From assembly GCA_964529035.1 (NCBI GenBank), contig CAZGUG010000047.1:1-15668 (forward strand): 15,668 nucleotides of DNA, read 5' to 3'. Source of the DNA: CAZGUG01 sp964529035. Lineage in GTDB: Bacteria > Bacillota > Clostridia > Ch29. Numbering within the stretch: position 1 is the first letter of the stretch; every line of letters begins with the position of its first letter. The position numbers were made by a program, and so were the translations under genes. The notes under the pieces were generated by a model. The model worked only from the letters and a program-made list of their open reading frames with translations. It made no database searches and was not told the origin of the DNA. This document shows positions 7,027-14,182 of this stretch, one piece after another.

Positions 7027-7061
7027 AAACCGTGGAAATTGATTTCCACGGTTTATTATAT
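7020..7061 (+). terminator. Hairpin terminator after the RpiR-type gene
   Basis: A perfect 19-bp stem (7020-7038 with 7043-7061) closes a TTGA loop. The core CCGTGGAAA/TTTCCACGG is followed by TTTATTATATAA, with matching A/T in the 5' arm. It lies 29 bp after the regulator's stop and only 5 nt before the ribosome site of the next gene. Confidence 0.75.
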
Positions 7062-7078
7062 AATGTGGAGGGAGTTAA

Positions 7079-7693
7079 TTGACAAGACTTTACCTGATAC
7101 GACACGGCGAAACCAAATGGAACAGGATGGCAAAGACCCAGGGTCGAATGGACATAGATTTAAGCTCCGAAGGATACGCCCAGGCCGAAAGACTTGCCGA
7201 CAGGCTGCAGCAGGATGGAATAAACGCCATATATTCAAGCGATCTCAAAAGGGCATATAATACCGCCAGCGTCCTGGCAGATAGGCTGAATATAAAAGTT
7301 AACCTTTCTGTTCATTTGAGGGAAATGGATTTTGGATGCTGGGAAGGCTTGGATTTTGAAAGCATTAAGAGAGAATATTCGGATATTCACAGTCTATGGA
7401 TTAGCAGTCCGAATAAGGCCAAAATCCCTGAAGGAGAAGAACTTATTAAAGTACAAAGCCGCGCAACCGGTATGATACACAGTATTCTAAACCTGCATAA
7501 AGGGGAAAGAATTGCTTTGGTATCCCACGGCGTAACACTGAAATGCATGATTTTTGGACTACTTGGTATAGACCTTGGTAATTTGTCAAAAATCAGACTG
7601 GATAACTGTTCAATATCTGTCATTGAGTATAAAGAGAAGCGCTGTATATTGGATACGCTAAATGATACGTGCCATTTAAAAACAAAGGAATGA
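7079..7693 (+). CDS. Histidine phosphatase family protein (phosphoglycerate mutase-like)
   Basis: A 204-residue cytoplasmic phosphatase of the RHG superfamily. LIRHGET (residues 6-12) provides Arg8 and the phospho-accepting His9; Arg58 in SSDLKRA, Glu82 in LREMDFGCWEG and His150 in LVSHG complete the catalytic set. Length and the REMDFG-WEG motif fit the GpmB/CobC group (phosphoserine, alpha-ribazole phosphate and other small phosphoesters), which cannot be told apart from sequence alone. No cobalamin genes are nearby, so CobC is not favoured. The start is TTG at 7079, set by GGAGGGAG at 7067-7074. Its stop overlaps the region just before the next gene, so the two are translationally linked. 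Confidence 0.92.
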   Translation: MTRLYLIRHGETKWNRMAKTQGRMDIDLSSEGYAQAERLADRLQQDGINAIYSSDLKRAYNTASVLADRLNIKVNLSVHLREMDFGCWEGLDFESIKREYSDIHSLWISSPNKAKIPEGEELIKVQSRATGMIHSILNLHKGERIALVSHGVTLKCMIFGLLGIDLGNLSKIRLDNCSISVIEYKEKRCILDTLNDTCHLKTKE

Positions 7694-7698
7694 TGGTT

Positions 7699-8931
7699 AT
7701 GGGAAGCAGTATTTTGGTAATCGGCGGAGGTGCAGCCGGAATGATGGCGGCGGCAGCAGCCGCTTCAAGGGGAATGGATACTACTGTTTTCGAAAAAAAT
7801 GATAAGCTTGGCAAGAAAATCTATATAACGGGAAAAGGCAGATGCAACGTTACCAACCAGTGTGACATAGAGGAATTTATTAATAGCACTCCGGGAAACG
7901 GCAGTTTTTTGTACAGTGCGCTGCATTTCTTTGATAATAACAAGCTGAGGGATATATTGATGCAAATGGGAGTGCCTACAAAGGTGGAAAGGGGAAACAG
8001 GGTTTTTCCGGTTTCGGATAAATCAAGCGACGTAATAAAAGCTTTGGCTTCATATATGAAAAAGTATAATGTGTCGGTGCGGCTGGGTAATGGTATAGCC
8101 GACATAGCTGCCGATGAAGGCGGTGTGAAGGGAGTGTACACCACCGGGGGGGAATTTGTCAGAGCATCATCGGTAGTAGTAGCCACCGGAGGGCTTTCAT
8201 ATCCTTCCACCGGCTCCACAGGCGACGGACTGAAATGGGCAAAAAAGCTCGGGCATACAGTAGTGACCCCGAGACCGTCCCTGGTTCCGATGGAGACAAG
8301 GGAGAAGTGGGTAAAGGACTTGCAGGGGCTTGCTTTAAGGAATGTAAAGGTTACTGCCATAAATTATAAAAGCGATAAAATTAGGTCCGAGTTCGGGGAG
8401 ATGCTGTTCACTCATTTCGGAGTATCCGGACCGGTAATCCTGACCCTGAGCCGTTTTGTTATTGACAGCATGGAAAACGGGATAAGGTTAATTATTGATA
8501 CAAAACCGGCATTAAGCAATGAAAAGCTTGACAGAAGGATGATTAGGGATTTTATGGAGAACGCCAATAAAAGAGCCAAATACTCCCTTGATACACTGCT
8601 CCCCAAAAGCCTTGCTGCTTATGTTTTTGACCTGTCGGGCATAAATCCCGACAAGCCTGTACACCAGATTTCCAAAGACGAAAGGCATGCACTGGCAAAG
8701 CTGTTAAAAAGCATTACGGTCAATATAACAGGACTGCGGCCTTTCAGCGAAGCGGTAATAACTGCCGGCGGCGTATCCACCAAAGAAATTGACCCTACCA
8801 CAATGGAGTCCAGAATATGCAAAGGACTATACTTTGCCGGAGAAGTATTGGACGTGGACGCATTAACCGGAGGGTTTAATCTTCAAATCGCATTTTCCAC
8901 CGGTTACGCTGCGGGAATGCACTGTAAATAG
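7699..8931 (+). CDS. HI0933-family (YhiN/BaiN-like) NAD(P)/FAD-dependent oxidoreductase
   Basis: A 410-residue flavoprotein. An N-terminal dinucleotide-binding fold is shown by ILVIGGGAAGMMAA (residues 5-18), followed by FEKNDKLGKK and the family-specific GKGRCNVTN (45-53). The middle has TGGLSYPSTGSTGDG, and the C-terminus has TAGGVSTKEIDPTTMES and LYFAGEVLDVDALTGGFNLQ, which complete the FAD site. The natural substrate of most members is unknown; BaiN is implicated in bile-acid dehydroxylation, but this housekeeping-like copy need not share that role. The frame is open from GTG 7669, with ATGs at 7690, 7693 and 7699. I choose 7699 because AAAGGA (7684-7689) then sits 9 nt upstream and the Rossmann strand begins at once. 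Confidence 0.92.
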   Translation: MGSSILVIGGGAAGMMAAAAAASRGMDTTVFEKNDKLGKKIYITGKGRCNVTNQCDIEEFINSTPGNGSFLYSALHFFDNNKLRDILMQMGVPTKVERGNRVFPVSDKSSDVIKALASYMKKYNVSVRLGNGIADIAADEGGVKGVYTTGGEFVRASSVVVATGGLSYPSTGSTGDGLKWAKKLGHTVVTPRPSLVPMETREKWVKDLQGLALRNVKVTAINYKSDKIRSEFGEMLFTHFGVSGPVILTLSRFVIDSMENGIRLIIDTKPALSNEKLDRRMIRDFMENANKRAKYSLDTLLPKSLAAYVFDLSGINPDKPVHQISKDERHALAKLLKSITVNITGLRPFSEAVITAGGVSTKEIDPTTMESRICKGLYFAGEVLDVDALTGGFNLQIAFSTGYAAGMHCK

Positions 8932-8944
8932 GGTGCATTTTTTT
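8916..8944 (+). terminator. Terminator overlapping the stop codon of the HI0933-family gene
   Basis: AATGCAC (8916-8922) pairs with GTGCATT (8933-8939) around a 10-nt loop that contains the TAG stop (8929-8931), followed by TTTTTATT. The last codons of the gene form the 5' arm. Confidence 0.7.
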
Positions 8945-8991
8945 ATTAAAACAGGCATAACATATAGAAAAAAGAACAGAGAGGTCTATGC

Positions 8992-9465
8992 ATGGCTGGG
9001 AAAGATAGAATTAAAAAAAACAATTTCACCTTAAAGATTGAGAAACTGCTGATAAAGGCGGTTATAGCCGGTTTAATTTTGCTTGTAGGCTTTCAGTTCA
9101 TAATGCTGAACGATACTGCAAGGGTGTTTTTAAACTATACAGCGGGTCTTGAGGGAAGCTCCTTTGGGGCGGATGGGATGCTGACAAAGGAAGGCAGGAT
9201 ATATATTTTGTTGGAAAACGAAATGCTGATGCCGGGGGTGCAGCTTCTTGTAAACGGGGAGCCGGCGGCTTCATTTAACAGGCGGGAAATTGAGCTTACA
9301 GTAAGAAATAACGACCTGTTGGAACTGGATGCAGCCCGGGTAAACGACGAATATATACATATCAGCGTGGTAGGAATAAGCGATAATGTACTTCAGCCCT
9401 CGGTCGGGCTCAGGGTAAAAGCCAAAAGCAGAATTGAAACCATTTCCAGAGTCAGGTTAAAATAA
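8992..9465 (+). CDS. Uncharacterised single-pass membrane-anchored protein
   Basis: A 157-residue protein I cannot name. The first 18 residues are Lys/Arg-rich, followed by one hydrophobic segment (about 19-39, LLIKAVIAGLILLVGFQFIML). The positive-inside rule then predicts a cytoplasmic N-terminus and an extracytoplasmic C-terminal domain of about 115 residues. That domain is rich in short strands (RIYILLEN, VQLLVNGEPAASF, IHISVVGI) and has no cysteine, so a small beta-rich domain is likely. No lipobox or cleavage site is evident. The start ATG at 8992 follows AGAGAGG by 7 nt; an ATG at 8988 is out of frame. It sits between a terminator and the aroH promoter, so it is probably its own short unit; I see no strong promoter in the 47-bp gap. 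Confidence 0.8.
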   Translation: MAGKDRIKKNNFTLKIEKLLIKAVIAGLILLVGFQFIMLNDTARVFLNYTAGLEGSSFGADGMLTKEGRIYILLENEMLMPGVQLLVNGEPAASFNRREIELTVRNNDLLELDAARVNDEYIHISVVGISDNVLQPSVGLRVKAKSRIETISRVRLK

Positions 9466-9468
9466 GGG

Positions 9469-9497
9469 TTGAGAAGAATTTGGTTGTAATATATAAT
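9469..9497 (+). promoter_or_regulatory. Sigma-A-type promoter of aroH
   Basis: TTGAGA (9469-9474), a 17-bp spacer and a perfect TATAAT (9492-9497) make this the closest match to a full -35/-10 promoter in the window apart from the speH one. The expected start point near 9504 leaves a leader of only about 12 nt before the aroH ATG. Confidence 0.75.
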
Positions 9498-9515
9498 GTT
9501 ATATGGTGAAAAAAA

Positions 9516-9896
9516 ATGTCAGTGATAGCCATAAGAGGCGCAATTACGGTTGAGCAGAACGACGGCGGTCAGATAGAACAGGCTGCGGCAGTGCTGTTGG
9601 ATAAAATAATGCTCGACAACAATTTAAACAGGGAAGACATAGTTTTTATTATTTTTACAAGCACCCAGGATTTAAACAGCCAGTATCCCGCCGCAGGTAT
9701 AAGAAAGGCAGGTTTAACAGAGGTGCCAATGCTGTGCGTGTCCGAGATGCCGGTAACCGGAAGTCTCACAGGATGCATAAGAGTGATGGTAATGGCGAAT
9801 GCAGAAGTAAAACAAGAGGTCAGGCATGTGTATTTAAAGGATGCAAAAAAACTAAGACCCGACCTTTCGGGCTGGCAGAATAGCCACCAAGAGTAA
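9516..9896 (+). CDS. aroH: Chorismate mutase, AroH type
   Basis: A 126-residue monofunctional enzyme, the length of the Bacillus subtilis AroH trimer subunit, which converts chorismate to prephenate for phenylalanine and tyrosine synthesis. IRGAITVEQ at the N-terminus contains Arg7. SEMPVTGSL carries the catalytic Glu, CIRVMV the key Arg, and RHVYL then LRPDLS the Tyr and C-terminal Arg that close the site. No regulatory domain is fused. The ribosome site is weak (GGTGA, 9505-9509) and the leader very short. It is not in an aro cluster; instead it precedes cmk. A short hairpin at its stop codon may separate it partly from cmk. Confidence 0.95.
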   Translation: MSVIAIRGAITVEQNDGGQIEQAAAVLLDKIMLDNNLNREDIVFIIFTSTQDLNSQYPAAGIRKAGLTEVPMLCVSEMPVTGSLTGCIRVMVMANAEVKQEVRHVYLKDAKKLRPDLSGWQNSHQE

Positions 9897-9911
9897 TGGT
9901 GGCTTTAAAAT
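9882..9911 (+). terminator. Weak hairpin over the aroH stop codon
   Basis: AGCCACCA (9882-9889) pairs with TGGTGGCT (9897-9904) around a 7-nt loop holding the TAA stop (9894-9896), followed by TTAAAATT. The U-tract is poor, so partial termination or none is likely, letting cmk be transcribed from the aroH promoter. Confidence 0.45.
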
Positions 9912-9941
9912 TGAAAATTGTGGATTAGCGGGGTAATAGTA

Positions 9942-10610
9942 TTGAATAATAAAACACATATTGCCATAGACGGCCCGGCGGGGTCCGGGAAAAGCACCGT
10001 TGCGAAACAATTGGCCAAAAGACTGGACATGCTTTATGTGGATACCGGAGCCATGTACCGGGCAATTACATACAAGGTGATAAATAGCGGAATAAGCGTG
10101 AAGGATGAAAAAATAATATTGGAAATAGCCAGGGCAGCGGATGTTGTCTTTAAGGATACAGGAATATATCTGGACGGAAAAGATGTTACAAAAGAAATAC
10201 GAAGTCCACTGGTGGATCAATGGGTTTCGCAGATTTCAAAAATTCCGGGAGTAAGAAAACTGATGGCCGGTGTACAAAGAAAAATGGCTGAGAACCATAA
10301 TGTAGTAATGGACGGTCGGGACATAGGGACCGTTGTCCTGCCGGATGCTAAGTTCAAGTTCTATCTTACCGCCAGTATTGATGAAAGGGCAAAAAGAAGA
10401 TATAAAGATTTAAAACAAAATAATTCCCGGACAAATCTGGAACAGGTAAAGACTGAAATTGAGAGAAGAGACCTACTGGATAGCGAAAGAGAGCATGCAC
10501 CACTAAAAACAGCCGATGATGCAGTGGTGATTGATACAACCGGCAAAGGCGTTGAAGCGGTTCTGAAAGAGATAATGGATGTAATGGGGGGCAAGGGGGA
10601 TGTTTTATAA
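9942..10610 (+). CDS. cmk: Cytidylate kinase
   Basis: A 222-residue cytoplasmic kinase that phosphorylates CMP and dCMP with ATP. The P-loop IDGPAGSGKST lies at residues 9-19, followed by LYVDTGAMYRAIT, which binds the nucleotide. MDGRDIGTVVLPDA and the ERAKRRYKDL lid complete the Cmk signature. The frame is open from TTG 9918, but I prefer TTG 9942: GCGGGG (9928-9933) lies 8 nt upstream and the resulting length and N-terminus match the family, whereas the longer form adds eight atypical residues. It overlaps plsC by 11 bp. The cmk-plsC-ispH/rpsA order is an old housekeeping neighbourhood (cmk next to rpsA in many bacteria). Confidence 0.95.
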   Translation: MNNKTHIAIDGPAGSGKSTVAKQLAKRLDMLYVDTGAMYRAITYKVINSGISVKDEKIILEIARAADVVFKDTGIYLDGKDVTKEIRSPLVDQWVSQISKIPGVRKLMAGVQRKMAENHNVVMDGRDIGTVVLPDAKFKFYLTASIDERAKRRYKDLKQNNSRTNLEQVKTEIERRDLLDSEREHAPLKTADDAVVIDTTGKGVEAVLKEIMDVMGGKGDVL

Positions 10611-11199
10611 TATTGCGGCTTTTATATGCAGAAATCTCCTTAGGCTTTTTTTTAGGGTAGAGATTAAAGGGGACAACTTCCTCGGTGATGTGAAGGGCTG
10701 CATTGTATATGCCAATCACACAAGCTATTTGGACCCGATTGTTATGGGCGGTTTCATAAAAAGACCCATTCGGTTTATGGCCAAGCGGGAATTGTTTCAA
10801 ATAAAACTATTGGGGGCAATTTTAAAAAACCTTGGCACTTTTCCTGTACGTAGGGGAGAAGCAGATATTAACGCAGTCAAAACCGCACTGCGCCTTTTAA
10901 GAAGCGGTGAAGTACTCGGGCTTTATCCCGAAGGAACAAGGAACAGAAGCGGCGCTCCAATGGATGCCGAACCCGGTCTTTCAATGATTGCCATTAAGTC
11001 AAAAGTGCCGGTGATACCCGTTGCAATAGTATCAGAATATAAAATACTAAGCCCAATACGAATGATAATAGGACAGCCGATTTACCTGGAAGAGTTTTAT
11101 TCCACCAGACAGAGCATGGAGGAGCATAAAAGGATAAGCAACAATCTTATGAAAAAGATAATGACAATGATAGAGGAAGGCGGAGGGATAAAGCAGTGA
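10600..11199 (+). CDS. plsC: 1-acyl-sn-glycerol-3-phosphate acyltransferase
   Basis: A 199-residue membrane-associated enzyme that acylates lysophosphatidic acid to phosphatidic acid. The NHTSYLDP stretch gives the HX4D catalytic motif (His40, Asp45). FPVRRGEAD (81-89) and YPEGTRNRSG (109-118) are the substrate-binding motifs, and VPVIPVAI is the fourth conserved block. The N-terminus (IAAFICRNLLRLFF) is amphipathic or hydrophobic, fitting membrane attachment. G-rich sequence before the ATG (GGGGGG at about 10586-10591) serves as ribosome site within the end of cmk. Its TGA overlaps the GTG start of ispH/rpsA as GTGA, so coupling to both neighbours is likely. The length is on the short side but normal for Firmicutes. 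Confidence 0.94.
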   Translation: MFYNIAAFICRNLLRLFFRVEIKGDNFLGDVKGCIVYANHTSYLDPIVMGGFIKRPIRFMAKRELFQIKLLGAILKNLGTFPVRRGEADINAVKTALRLLRSGEVLGLYPEGTRNRSGAPMDAEPGLSMIAIKSKVPVIPVAIVSEYKILSPIRMIIGQPIYLEEFYSTRQSMEEHKRISNNLMKKIMTMIEEGGGIKQ

Positions 11200-13448
11200 A
11201 AGTTATTATTGCAGAAAACTCGGGTATGTGCTTTGGCGTAAAAAAAGCGCTGAAAATTGCCGAAAAGTTTACCGAAACACAAAAAAAAGTATATACGCTC
11301 GGTCCTTTAATCCACAATACACAGGTGGTGGAAAAACTTAATAAAAAAGGGGTAAGGGTGATTGAAAGCCTGAATGCGATAGAAGGCGGCACTGTGATTA
11401 TCAGGTCCCACGGCGCTCCTCCCGAAATACACGGACAAAGGGCAGAAAAGGTAATTGAACTGGTGGACGCTACCTGCCCCTTTGTGCGCAAAGTACAGGA
11501 AAAGGTTAAGGAATATTACGACAAGGGTTATCAAATCATAATAGTAGGGGATAAAAACCACCCCGAGGTTAAGGGAGTGAACGGCTGGTGCGATTATAAA
11601 GCAATAATACTGGGCAGCCCATCCGAGGCAGAAAATATAGAATACTTTGAAAAACTTTGTGTAGTTGCGCAGACCACAATTACAAATAGTTTATGGGAAG
11701 AAGTTGGAGAAGTACTTAAAGGAAAAGGCGGCGAGGTTAAGTTTTTCAATACCATATGCAGTGCAACCTATTTAAGGCAGCAGTCAGCGATGGAGCTTTC
11801 AAAACAGGTAGACGTCATGCTGGTAATAGGTGGTGCACACAGTTCAAATACACAAAAACTGTATAAAATATGCAGTGAAAACTGTAAAAACACATACCAT
11901 TTGGAGACGGCCGAAGAACTGCCGTTTGAAAGAATAAAGGGGGCCCAAAGCATAGGAGTTACAGCGGGAGCTTCCACACCAGATTGGATTATTAAGGAGG
12001 TAATTGACAAGATGACTGAGATGGACGATGCAAGATTAAATGAAGAGAATGTAGAAATGGAAAAGCAACAGCAGCCCGGAGAAAACCGTGGACAGGAACC
12101 CGAAGAGTCCCTGGAGGATAACGGGAACGGCAGTCGGAATACAGAAAAATCTGCAGATGCATCCGCGGAAGATAAATTGGAAGATACGGCTGATGATGCT
12201 GCCGAGGAAGCAGAAGATACAGCGAAAGATGCTGCCAAAGAAGCGGAAGTTGTTGAAGAGCCAAAAGAATCTATGGATGAAGAAAACCAGCAAACAATGG
12301 AAGACGTGCAAGAAACCATGAAAAACATTAAAGCCGGAAAGGTAGTTAAGGGTAAGGTCCTGCAGGTCGGGGAAAATGATGTTATTGTAAATATTGGTTA
12401 TAAATCCGATGGAATAATACCCCGGGATGAACTATCGGGAGACGATACCCTGAAACCTTCGGATATAGTGAGTGAAGGCGAAGAAATAGAAGTATTCGTT
12501 AAAAGGATAGATGAAAAAGAAGGAATGGTACTTCTATCGAAGAAAAAGGTTGATACTGAGAAGGCATGGAAACATCTCAAGGAAAGTTATGAAACGGGTG
12601 AACCTGTACGGGTAAAAGTATCGGAAGAAGTTAAGGGAGGGCTTATAGCCGCAGCAGAAGGCATCAAGGGTTTCGTACCCGCTTCCCATATAGATATTGG
12701 GTATGTAGAAGTGCTGGAGGATTTTGTAAACCGGGAACTGGACATGAAGGTTATTGAATTCAACAGAAACAAGGGCAAGGTAATTTTTTCCCGAAAGGTC
12801 CTGCTGGAAGAAGAAAAGGAACAGAAAAAGAAAGAGGTATTAAATACAATTAAGGCAGGGGATAAAATAGAAGGCGAAGTAAAAAGGATTACGGATTTTG
12901 GTGCCTTTGTCGATGTGGGCGGCATTGATGGCCTGGTGCATATTTCCGAGATGTCCTGGAACAGAATAGGACATCCTTCTGAGATGCTGAAGGCAGGAGA
13001 GAAAGTGGAGGTACTGGTGCTGAACATAGAACCGGAAAGCGAAAGGATATCCCTGAGTATAAAACAGGTTAAACCACACCCCTGGGATAACATCCAGGAA
13101 AGATACTCGGAAGGAGATGTCGTTACCGGTAAGGTGGTAAGACTGGTTGACTTCGGTGCCTTTGTTGAACTTGAGCCCGGAGTTGAAGGTCTTGTTCATA
13201 TATCACAAATAGCCTATGAACATGTCGATAAACCCGGGGATGTACTGGAGGAAGGCCAGCAGGTTGATGTTAAGGTGCTTGACATAAAACCCGGTGACAG
13301 AAGAATAAGTCTCAGTATAAAAGAGACAAAGGAAAAACCCAAAAGGGAAGAGGCAAGACAAAAGCCACAGGAACAAACGGTGCACTCGGACGATCCACCC
13401 CTTACCATTGGGGAGTTGGTGGGGGATATATTTAAAGAAGAAGAATAA
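11196..13448 (+). CDS. ispH: 4-hydroxy-3-methylbut-2-enyl diphosphate reductase fused to ribosomal protein S1
   Basis: A 750-residue fusion. Residues 1-275 are complete IspH (LytB), the last enzyme of the MEP isoprenoid pathway: cluster ligands Cys12, Cys94, Cys188, plus LGPLIHN (His40), RSHGAP (His72), NHPEV (His122, Glu124), AQTT, SSNT and GAS. Residues 276-375 are an acidic, low-complexity linker. Four S1 RNA-binding domains follow at about 379-450, 466-535, 553-624 and 638-710; the last two share TDFGAFV or VDFGAFV and GLVHIS. A charged tail ends in DIFKEEE. The start is GTG 11196, overlapping plsC. Such fusions are known in Clostridia and usually annotated as bifunctional IspH/30S S1. 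The frame is continuous, so it is not a sequencing error visible here. Confidence 0.97.
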   Translation: MKVIIAENSGMCFGVKKALKIAEKFTETQKKVYTLGPLIHNTQVVEKLNKKGVRVIESLNAIEGGTVIIRSHGAPPEIHGQRAEKVIELVDATCPFVRKVQEKVKEYYDKGYQIIIVGDKNHPEVKGVNGWCDYKAIILGSPSEAENIEYFEKLCVVAQTTITNSLWEEVGEVLKGKGGEVKFFNTICSATYLRQQSAMELSKQVDVMLVIGGAHSSNTQKLYKICSENCKNTYHLETAEELPFERIKGAQSIGVTAGASTPDWIIKEVIDKMTEMDDARLNEENVEMEKQQQPGENRGQEPEESLEDNGNGSRNTEKSADASAEDKLEDTADDAAEEAEDTAKDAAKEAEVVEEPKESMDEENQQTMEDVQETMKNIKAGKVVKGKVLQVGENDVIVNIGYKSDGIIPRDELSGDDTLKPSDIVSEGEEIEVFVKRIDEKEGMVLLSKKKVDTEKAWKHLKESYETGEPVRVKVSEEVKGGLIAAAEGIKGFVPASHIDIGYVEVLEDFVNRELDMKVIEFNRNKGKVIFSRKVLLEEEKEQKKKEVLNTIKAGDKIEGEVKRITDFGAFVDVGGIDGLVHISEMSWNRIGHPSEMLKAGEKVEVLVLNIEPESERISLSIKQVKPHPWDNIQERYSEGDVVTGKVVRLVDFGAFVELEPGVEGLVHISQIAYEHVDKPGDVLEEGQQVDVKVLDIKPGDRRISLSIKETKEKPKREEARQKPQEQTVHSDDPPLTIGELVGDIFKEEE
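12183..12248 (+). repeat. Tandem 33-bp (11-residue) repeat in the IspH-S1 linker
   Basis: Two adjacent 33-nt units (12183-12215, 12216-12248) encode DTADDAAEEAE and DTAKDAAKEAE, identical at 26 of 33 bases. The period of 11 residues with Ala and charged positions resembles LEA-type amphipathic helical repeats. This indicates a recent internal duplication within the linker. Confidence 0.8.
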
Positions 13449-13486
13449 TTAAGAAATGCCTCCGGATGGAGGCATTTCTTAATTAT
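13445..13486 (+). terminator. Terminator of the cmk-plsC-ispH/rpsA operon
   Basis: A 19-bp perfect stem (13445-13463 with 13468-13486) closes a GGAT loop. The 5' arm contains the TAA stop (13446-13448). The GC core GCCTCC/GGAGGC is followed by ATTTCTTAATTAT, the usual A-tract/U-tract form. Confidence 0.8.
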
Positions 13487-13591
13487 ATAAATAAAATAGA
13501 GAGCATTCTGCAACAAAACAGGTAATACTAACGAAACCATAAGCTCTTTTAAAATAATCAAAAATTATGCCGCATTACGACATGTGAAGTA

Positions 13592-13619
13592 TTGACATTT
13601 CATAATTATCTGCTAAAAT
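13592..13619 (+). promoter_or_regulatory. Strong promoter of the S-adenosylmethionine decarboxylase gene
   Basis: Consensus TTGACA (13592-13597), a 16-bp spacer and TAAAAT (13614-13619), the latter preceded by TGC, which makes an extended -10. The expected start near 13626 gives a leader of about 70 nt. The stretch 13487-13590 shows nothing else I can name. Confidence 0.8.
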
Positions 13620-13629
13620 TTTATTTATT

Positions 13630-13682
13630 GGAGGAAAATAAAGTGTAATATAATGGTGCAAAATAGATTAAACGGGTTGTAA
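13630..13682 (+). promoter_or_regulatory. speH leader with a start-stop element and a nine-codon upstream ORF
   Basis: GGAGG (13630-13634) lies 8 nt before GTG-TAA (13643-13648), a start codon followed directly by a stop. Next, ATG at 13653 opens MVQNRLNGL and stops at TAA 13680-13682, touching the AAGGAGG (13681-13687) that serves the main gene. The first Shine-Dalgarno has no other obvious gene to serve. Translation of either element is unproven. Confidence 0.4.
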
Positions 13683-13696
13683 GGAGGAATGATATT

Positions 13697-14071
13697 ATGA
13701 ATGCATTGGGACGCCATATACTGGCGGAAATCTATGGTTGTGATACCAACACCTTGAACGACAAAAGTTTTATCGAGAAGTCGATGGTAGGTGCTGCTAT
13801 TGCGGCAGGGGCTGAGGTAAGGGAAGTTGCATTCCATAAATTCAGCCCACAGGGAGTAAGCGGGGTTGTGGTAATTTCGGAATCCCATTTATCCATTCAT
13901 ACCTGGCCGGAACTGGGATATGCCGCGGTGGATGTGTTTACATGCGGGGACACGGTTAACCCCTGGGATGCCTGCAACTATCTTACAGATAAGTTTAAAG
14001 CCCGACATATGACCGCCACGGAAGTCAAAAGGGGACTGTTCGAACAACCCGTTAAGGTGGCTAATTTATAA
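13697..14071 (+). CDS. speH: S-adenosylmethionine decarboxylase proenzyme
   Basis: A 124-residue proenzyme of the short prokaryotic class (SpeH/SpeD1), which decarboxylates S-adenosylmethionine to supply aminopropyl groups for spermidine. VVISESHLSIHTWPE contains the self-cleavage site between Glu62 and Ser63; Ser63 becomes the pyruvoyl group, and His68 and Cys83 (in FTCGD) are the processing and catalytic residues at the same numbers as in the Thermotoga enzyme. ATG 13697 follows AAGGAGG by 9 nt. No spermidine synthase (speE), agmatinase or arginine decarboxylase is in the window, so the gene stands alone between its own promoter and terminator. The leader has short upstream reading frames that may regulate it. 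Confidence 0.96.
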   Translation: MNALGRHILAEIYGCDTNTLNDKSFIEKSMVGAAIAAGAEVREVAFHKFSPQGVSGVVVISESHLSIHTWPELGYAAVDVFTCGDTVNPWDACNYLTDKFKARHMTATEVKRGLFEQPVKVANL

Positions 14072-14117
14072 AAAAATAAGGGGATGAAGGCCTTCTGTTA
14101 CCGAAATATAGAGTATT

Positions 14118-14159
14118 AAGTGCGTGTTTTGAAGGAAAAGAACACGCACTTTTACTTTT
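14118..14159 (+). terminator. Terminator after speH
   Basis: AAGTGCGTGTT (14118-14128) pairs perfectly with AACACGCACTT (14141-14151) around a 12-nt loop, followed by TTACTTTT. It is 46 bp after the stop codon. Confidence 0.85.
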
Positions 14160-14182
14160 ATAAATATTTTAAAATAGCAATG

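Noticed and set aside
7039..7260. 73-codon plus-strand frame over the start of the histidine phosphatase
   Set aside because: It is out of frame with the clear RHGET-containing gene, and its composition is not protein-like.
7669..7698. Earlier GTG/ATG starts for the HI0933-family gene
   Set aside because: AAAGGA at 7684-7689 has proper spacing only to ATG 7699, and the FAD-binding strand starts directly after it.
9918..9941. Longer cytidylate kinase start at TTG 9918
   Set aside because: It adds eight atypical residues, and the GCGGGG ribosome site would lie inside the gene instead of before it.
11768..12328. 186-codon open frame on the minus strand opposite the IspH-S1 linker
   Set aside because: It is the Ser-rich complement of the Glu/Ala-rich linker, with no ribosome site and no recognisable domain.
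13689..13700. ATG-ATA-TTA-TGA mini-frame just before speH
   Set aside because: Its ATG is only 1 nt from the Shine-Dalgarno core, too close for initiation.
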